64,000 nucleotides of DNA. Origin: JAEZDR01 sp039811185. GTDB taxonomy: Bacteria > Bacteroidota > Bacteroidia > Chitinophagales > Chitinophagaceae. Of the stretch, positions 60,414-64,000 are shown piece after piece. The notes beneath the pieces are model-generated. The model was given only the letters and a program-made list of their open reading frames with translations. It searched no databases and was not told the origin of the DNA. Both the position numbers and the translations under genes were made by a program. Every line of letters begins with the position of its first letter. Position 1 is the stretch's first letter. Location: NCBI GenBank assembly GCA_039811185.1, contig JBDHYF010000002.1:186001-250000 (forward strand), read 5' to 3'.

Positions 60414-61685
60414 TTATTCAATTTTTTCTTTTCCAAAATATTTCTGCAACGCAACCGGGATGGCGATACGCTCTTCTTGCTGATGGTTTTCGAGCAGGGC
60501 CGCCATTATCCGAGGAAGGGCAAGGCTGCTGCCATTGAGGCTGTGTGTTAACTGCATTTTTCCGTTTTCATCCTTAAACCGGCACTTCATGCGGTTGGTT
60601 TGATAGTTCTCGAAATTGCTCACGCTGCTTACCTCGAGCCATCGTTCCTGGGCTGCACTGTACACTTCAAAATCGTATGTCATGGCACTTGCGAAGCCCA
60701 TGTCGCCGCCGCAAAGTCGTAAAATCCGGTAAGGGAGTTGCAACGATTGTACGAGTGCTTCTACGTGCGCCACCATTTCTTCCAGCACCTCATAGCTTTT
60801 TTCGGGCTGAACAATTTGGATAATTTCAACTTTTTCAAACTGATGTAAACGGTTTAAGCCGCGCACATCTTTTCCGTAGCTGCCGGCTTCTCTGCGAAAA
60901 CAAGGTGAGTAAGCAGTAAGCTTAACAGGGAGTTCGGATGATTTTAAAATTGTGTCGCGGTAAATGTTGGTAACGGGGACTTCGGCCGTTGGAATCAGAT
61001 AAAAGTTGTCTTCGGTTACAAAGTACATCTGTCCTTCTTTATCCGGCAACTGCCCGGTTGCAAAAGCGCTGTCGCTGTTTACCATGTATGGCGGCAGAAC
61101 TTCATGATAGCCCGCTTCTGTATTAAAGTCGAGAAAATATTGAATGAGCGCCCGCTGCAATTTTGCACCCTGGCCGGTATAAACGGGAAAGCCGCTTCCG
61201 GTGATTTTATTTCCCAACTCAAAATCTATCAGCCTATACTTTTTTGCTAAATCCCAGTGGGGCATTGGCTGAAAGTTAAATTCCGGAAAACTGCCGCCTT
61301 GCTTTACGTTTTCATTGTCGTCGGGGGTTTTGCCGGCCGGAACTTTTATATAGGGTAAGTTGGGAAGCTGAACAAGCAGGTTATGAAGTTGAGTTTCAAT
61401 TTCGGCCGTGCGCTGCTTCAGCGGCTCCAACTGCAATTTCAGGTTAGGCACCTCGGTTTTTAGGGCTTCAGCCTCGGTCTTTTTTCCGGCAGCCATCAAT
61501 GCGCCGATCTCTTTGGAAGCAGCATTTATTTTTGCCTGAAGACTGTCAAAGTCGTTTTGGTTTTTCTTGCGCTCGTCATCAAGTGAAATAATTTCATCAA
61601 CTAGCTCGGGCTGGCGGAAGTGTTTTACTTTCAGCCGTTCTTTTACCAGTTCTGTGTCGGTGCGCAAAAAATTTACCTGTAGCAT
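60414..61685 (-). CDS. serS: Seryl-tRNA synthetase
   Basis: A class II synthetase of 423 residues charging tRNA-Ser and tRNA-Sec. The N-terminal coiled-coil tRNA-binding arm (about 30-105, rich in Lys/Glu) is followed by the catalytic domain with motif 2 CFRREAGSYGKDVRGLNRLHQFEKVE (read across its loop) and motif 3 GSSLALPRIMAALLENHQ. ATG 61685 (MLQVNFLRTDTELVKERL) fits; a start seven codons earlier lies on the promoter. Confidence 0.96.
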   Translation of the reverse strand: MLQVNFLRTDTELVKERLKVKHFRQPELVDEIISLDDERKKNQNDFDSLQAKINAASKEIGALMAAGKKTEAEALKTEVPNLKLQLEPLKQRTAEIETQLHNLLVQLPNLPYIKVPAGKTPDDNENVKQGGSFPEFNFQPMPHWDLAKKYRLIDFELGNKITGSGFPVYTGQGAKLQRALIQYFLDFNTEAGYHEVLPPYMVNSDSAFATGQLPDKEGQMYFVTEDNFYLIPTAEVPVTNIYRDTILKSSELPVKLTAYSPCFRREAGSYGKDVRGLNRLHQFEKVEIIQIVQPEKSYEVLEEMVAHVEALVQSLQLPYRILRLCGGDMGFASAMTYDFEVYSAAQERWLEVSSVSNFENYQTNRMKCRFKDENGKMQLTHSLNGSSLALPRIMAALLENHQQEERIAIPVALQKYFGKEKIE

Positions 61686-61703
61686 ACTTTCGAAAAATTT
61701 CGG

Positions 61704-61711
61704 CAAATATA
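61704..61711 (-). promoter_or_regulatory. Promoter -7 element of serS
   Basis: The minus strand reads TATATTTG, an exact TAnnTTTG match, 18 bases before the serS ATG. It is divergent from the promoter at 61727. Confidence 0.55.
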
Positions 61712-61726
61712 AAGTTTGGGGAGGCT

Positions 61727-61734
61727 TAATTTTG
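61727..61734 (+). promoter_or_regulatory. Promoter -7 element of the unknown/cyclophilin unit (leaderless arrangement)
   Basis: TAATTTTG, an exact TAnnTTTG match, ends four bases before ATG 61739. Transcription is predicted to begin at or one base before the start codon. Confidence 0.5.
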
Positions 61735-61738
61735 CCGG

Positions 61739-62086
61739 ATGTTTACAAATGATGATCTGCAAGTGCGGTGGTGGACGCTGGAAGCACGACTGGTTGAAAA
61801 GTTTGGAAAAAAGCCCGACATTGAAACCTTGTTGTTTTTAATAGGGATGCAGGAAACCGGTTACATTAAGCAAAAAATTTCGAAGGAACAGAAGCAGGAT
61901 TTAATGCATGTGGCGGTATGCACACTGCTGCTGCCGAGCGGCTATTACCAGTTTGAAGGGAAAGATGCCGATGGATGGCCACACTTTAAGCAGATGAAAC
62001 CATTGCCCGAGCTGCCTTTAATGCAGCAGGAGAACTTTTTAAAAGACCATATCTTACTTTATTTCGAACAAAACGATTTTCAATAA
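61739..62086 (+). CDS. Small cytoplasmic protein of unknown function
   Basis: A 115-residue protein without a recognised family. It is mostly helical with conserved-looking aromatic clusters (VRWWTLEARLVEKFG, FLIGMQETGYIKQK) and no signal or membrane segment. It appears to be translated from a leaderless mRNA and its stop overlaps the cyclophilin start (TAATG), suggesting co-expression. Proteins of this size and pattern seem to be conserved hypotheticals in Bacteroidota, but I cannot name one. Confidence 0.72.
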   Translation: MFTNDDLQVRWWTLEARLVEKFGKKPDIETLLFLIGMQETGYIKQKISKEQKQDLMHVAVCTLLLPSGYYQFEGKDADGWPHFKQMKPLPELPLMQQENFLKDHILLYFEQNDFQ

Positions 62087-62790
62087 TGAACAGGAAATTT
62101 TTGTTGTTGGCGATTTGCCTTTTAGGCGCAACGGCCCCGGTTTTTTCGCAAAAGAAACAGAAGTCTGAAAACAAAACACTCACCGATCAGCGAACCAAAG
62201 TAGAGATTCTCACCGATTCGGGCCGTATGGTAGTGGTTCTTTACGACTCCACTCCGCTGCATAAAGCCAACTTTATCCATTTGGTAAAGTCGGGATTTTA
62301 CGACAGTCTGCTATTTCACCGGATTATTGAAGGGTTTATGATTCAGGGCGGCGATCCGGAAAGCAAATATGCGGCTGATGGTGTACCGCTGGGTAATGGC
62401 TCGGCACCGGGCAACCGCATACCGGCCGAATTCAGCAATCAGTTGTTTCACAAAAAGGGCGCATTGGCGGCAGCACGCGATAACAACCCGATGAAAGAAA
62501 GCAGCAATTGCCAGTTTTATATTGTGCAGGGAAAAATCTACACCGATTCTCTCTTAAATATGATTGAATGTTCGCGGGTTCGGAGCGCCAATCCTAATTT
62601 TTATTACACGGACGCGCAAAGAACAATTTACAAAACCATAGGAGGAACGCCTTTTCTTGATCAGAACTACACCGTTTTTGGCGAACTGATAGAAGGTTTT
62701 GATGTATTGGATAAAATTGCTTCGGTTCCGAAGGCAGCCGGCGACCGCCCCGTTACAAATATGAGAATGAGAATGAAGCTGATTAATTGA
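62086..62790 (+). CDS. Exported cyclophilin-type peptidyl-prolyl isomerase
   Basis: A 234-residue periplasmic folding enzyme with signal peptide MNRKFLLLAICLLGATAPVFS. The cyclophilin fold follows: TPLHKANFIHLVKSGFYDSLLFHRIIEGFMIQGGDP in pieces (catalytic Arg in FHRII), then GALAAARDNNPMKESSNCQFYIV and YTVFGELIEGFDVLDKIA. A longer loop after FYIVQGKIYTD is an insertion compared with short bacterial members. It follows the unknown gene with a one-base overlap. Confidence 0.93.
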   Translation: MNRKFLLLAICLLGATAPVFSQKKQKSENKTLTDQRTKVEILTDSGRMVVVLYDSTPLHKANFIHLVKSGFYDSLLFHRIIEGFMIQGGDPESKYAADGVPLGNGSAPGNRIPAEFSNQLFHKKGALAAARDNNPMKESSNCQFYIVQGKIYTDSLLNMIECSRVRSANPNFYYTDAQRTIYKTIGGTPFLDQNYTVFGELIEGFDVLDKIASVPKAAGDRPVTNMRMRMKLIN

Positions 62791-62798
62791 TATTTTCG
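62791..62798 (+). promoter_or_regulatory. Likely -7 element of gcvH
   Basis: TATTTTCG, one base off TAnnTTTG, lies directly after the cyclophilin stop and 27 bases before the gcvH ATG. Confidence 0.45.
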
Positions 62799-62825
62799 CA
62801 CCATTATTTATTTAAAATCTGAATT

Positions 62826-63206
62826 ATGAATTTTCCATCTGAATTGCGGTACACAAAAGATCATGAATGGGTAAAAATGATTGATGATAAAACAGCGCTG
62901 ATCGGCATTACAGACTTTGCTCAAAGTGAGTTGGGCGACATTGTATATGTTGATATTAATTCCGTTGGAAATGCGTTGGGTGCAGACGAAATTTTCGGAA
63001 CAGTGGAAGCCGTAAAAACGGTCAGCGATTTGTTTTTGCCGGTTGCTGCCACTGTGGAAGAGGTAAATGCCGAACTTGAAAAACAACCCGATCTGGTAAA
63101 TTCGGATCCTTATGGAAAGGGCTGGATGGTGAAAGTTACCGTTTCCAATGCAGCCGATGTAGATACATTAATGGATGCGGAAGCCTACCGCGCGTTGGTG
63201 CAATAA
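62826..63206 (+). CDS. gcvH: Glycine cleavage system H protein
   Basis: The lipoyl carrier of glycine decarboxylation, 126 residues. The lipoylated lysine is K64 in GTVEAVKTVSDLFLPV, and the N-terminus LRYTKDHEWVK and the stretch DPYGKGWMVKV are family hallmarks. The genes for the P and T proteins are not adjacent. A terminator follows 22 bases after the stop. Confidence 0.96.
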   Translation: MNFPSELRYTKDHEWVKMIDDKTALIGITDFAQSELGDIVYVDINSVGNALGADEIFGTVEAVKTVSDLFLPVAATVEEVNAELEKQPDLVNSDPYGKGWMVKVTVSNAADVDTLMDAEAYRALVQ

Positions 63207-63228
63207 AACGAATACTGATAAAATACCG

Positions 63229-63256
63229 GCTGAACCATCAATGGTTCAGCTTTTTT
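63229..63256 (+). terminator. Rho-independent terminator of gcvH
   Basis: GCTGAACCA and TGGTTCAGC form a perfect 9-bp stem with loop TCAA, followed by six T. It ends five bases before the VanZ-like start. Confidence 0.85.
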
Positions 63257-63261
63257 ATGTT

Positions 63262-63669
63262 ATGAAGAAAGCCGTGATGATAGCCGCACTGTTGTTTTTT
63301 GTTGCGGTGAATGTGCTGCTCGTGCTTCCAGCCGAGGAGTTGCCGGAGCTAAGTTTTCTCGGATTTTTAACCGATAAATTTCAGCATGCGTTCGTGTATG
63401 GCTTAATGTGTTTGCTGTTTTCCGGCATTTTTCTGATGTCGGGAAAATATCGTCGCAGAACCTATGTAATGATAAGCCTGTTAGCGGTAACACATGGTGT
63501 GGCAATGGAATTTGTTCAGGAATTTTTCACGGAAAACCGTGCATTCGATGTATGGGATATGGTGGCAGATGCTATTGGCGTTGTCGTAAGCTATATGATT
63601 GTTGTTGGGGTAATAATTCCCCGAAAAAAAATAGGCCCCTGTAGAAACAGGGGCCGCAACCAAAACTAA
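63262..63669 (+). CDS. VanZ-like membrane protein
   Basis: A 135-residue protein with about four membrane helices. The VanZ-like pattern is DKFQHAFVYGLMCLLF, with the conserved KxxHxxxY, then AMEFVQEFFTENRAFDVWDMVADAIGVVV near the end (E...Q...R..D..D...N/D..G). The role of this family outside glycopeptide resistance is unknown. The last 13 codons are formed by a GC-rich hairpin and may not be part of the fold. The start is the ATG right after the gcvH terminator. Confidence 0.82.
   Translation: MKKAVMIAALLFFVAVNVLLVLPAEELPELSFLGFLTDKFQHAFVYGLMCLLFSGIFLMSGKYRRRTYVMISLLAVTHGVAMEFVQEFFTENRAFDVWDMVADAIGVVVSYMIVVGVIIPRKKIGPCRNRGRNQN
63622..63655 (-). terminator. Minus-strand terminator overlapping the VanZ-like gene end
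   Basis: GGCCCCTG and CAGGGGCC form an 8-bp stem with a 6-base loop. On the minus strand it is followed by TATTTTTTTT, so it could end the transcript of the TauE/SafE-like gene about 150 bases away. On plus there is no T run. Confidence 0.55.
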
Positions 63670-63675
63670 CTGCTT

Positions 63676-63759
63676 ATGAGAAAATTGACTACTTGCTTAA
63701 ATATTATTGACAAACGTAATGCCAAGAAAAATACATCAGCAAGAACTAATTTATCTTAA
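63676..63759 (+). other. Possible 27-codon open frame after the hairpin
   Basis: ATG AGA AAA TTG at 63676 opens a 27-codon frame ending at TAA 63757-63759 (MRKLTTCLNIIDKRNAKKNT, then seven more residues). It lies 20 bases after the hairpin, preceded by CAAAACTAACTGCTT. There is no further support that it is translated; the rest of this 134-base gap shows nothing clear. Confidence 0.15.
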
Positions 63760-63803
63760 GAACGTAAATTTCCAGAAAAGATTAATAAAACAATGTTAAG
63801 AGA

Positions 63804-64000
63804 TTAGTGGCAGGATGCCGCATTCCCGAAAAAGCCATCCGAGTCAGGACTTAAATAGGGGATCCCGAGGTTTAATCCTCGCAAAATCAATAGAATACCC
63901 ATAAAAGCCATCACATAGGGAGTTAACTTTTTCATCAGGTTTCGGGCTTGAATGCCCGCAACAAATCCAAAGATATTCAGCGCAAACATTGCAGGGATGG
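63804..64000 (-). CDS. TauE/SafE-type membrane protein, C-terminal end (partial)
   Basis: The last 65 or so residues of a membrane protein that continues beyond the window. The frame is open to base 64000. The ending with PAMFALNIFGFVAGIQARN, YVMAFMGILLILRGLNLGIPYLSP and a His/Cys tail resembles the sulfite exporter TauE/SafE-like proteins found beside cbb3 oxidase genes in Bacteroidota. With so little visible this assignment is tentative. Confidence 0.6.
   Translation of the reverse strand, partial: IPAMFALNIFGFVAGIQARNLMKKLTPYVMAFMGILLILRGLNLGIPYLSPDSDGFFGNAASCH

Noticed and set aside
1..64000. CRISPR arrays, insertion sequences, prophage or integron features
   Set aside because: No regularly spaced direct repeats, transposase or integrase genes, or attachment-site-like repeats beside the tRNA were seen in reading the whole window.

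Overview
The window is chromosomal DNA from a member of the Bacteroidota, most likely the class Chitinophagia (Chitinophagaceae-like). The reasons are two large exported proteins with C-terminal type IX secretion (T9SS) sorting domains, lipoproteins with short lipoboxes, promoters of the TTTG / TAnnTTTG type in place of TTGACA / TATAAT, little use of Shine-Dalgarno sites, and family markers such as an IPExxxVDY protein, CrtYcd-type lycopene cyclase, rhomboids with the Bacteroidota C-terminal tail, and a deoxyhypusine-synthase-like enzyme. It is gene-dense: no gap between genes reaches 300 bases. No phage, insertion sequence, CRISPR array or other clear mobile island was seen. The lineage is inferred from gene content and has not been tested by phylogeny.

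Layout. 1-7.5 kb: the end of an RND efflux pump, a T9SS-exported metzincin protease and an M3 peptidase lipoprotein. 7.5-12.6 kb: a tightly overlapping minus-strand carotenoid operon (MarR regulator, crtI, crtB, an exported unknown, an SRPBCC protein, crtZ, lycopene cyclase), predicted to make zeaxanthin, with a perfect inverted repeat over its promoter. 12.7-19 kb: rnc, fabF, acpP, then a HAD phosphatase, an MlaE-type permease and malic enzyme. 19-21.5 kb: fabH, a small exported unknown and a lipid kinase. 21.5-30.5 kb: a membrane-bound patatin, ctaA, rnhB, a GH10-like hydrolase, comB, mutL and a lipoprotein. 30.6-39 kb: tadA on plus, then a long minus-strand run (rlmD, two rhomboids, two EEP hydrolases, cysS, thiL). 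39-46.4 kb: a thioredoxin-like protein and a parvulin isomerase, a lipoprotein, a LuxR-type response regulator, a GC-rich structured repeat, a deoxyhypusine-synthase-like enzyme and purD. 46.5-50.7 kb: a POT peptide transporter, an M28 peptidase, an IPExxxVDY protein, a pterin dehydratase and tRNA-Leu(CAA). 50.7-64 kb: nitroreductase, PaaZ, a T9SS-exported CBM9-like protein, rsgA, dnaA, a split 5'-nucleotidase, serS, an unknown with cyclophilin, gcvH, a VanZ-like protein and the end of a TauE/SafE-type membrane protein.

Most of the window is housekeeping. The points most worth a second look are: (1) the paired operator of the MarR/carotenoid operon and the uncharacterised exported protein inside that operon; (2) a tandem rhomboid pair in which one member lacks both the catalytic serine and histidine; (3) six genes whose -7 promoter element lies only 4-5 bases before the start codon, implying leaderless mRNAs; (4) a GC-rich structured repeat at 43.9-44.0 kb; (5) a MutL with a degenerate endonuclease motif; and (6) a 5'-nucleotidase split into two genes, in reversed domain order, with different export signals. 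I did not find a clear-cut new defence or mobile system.
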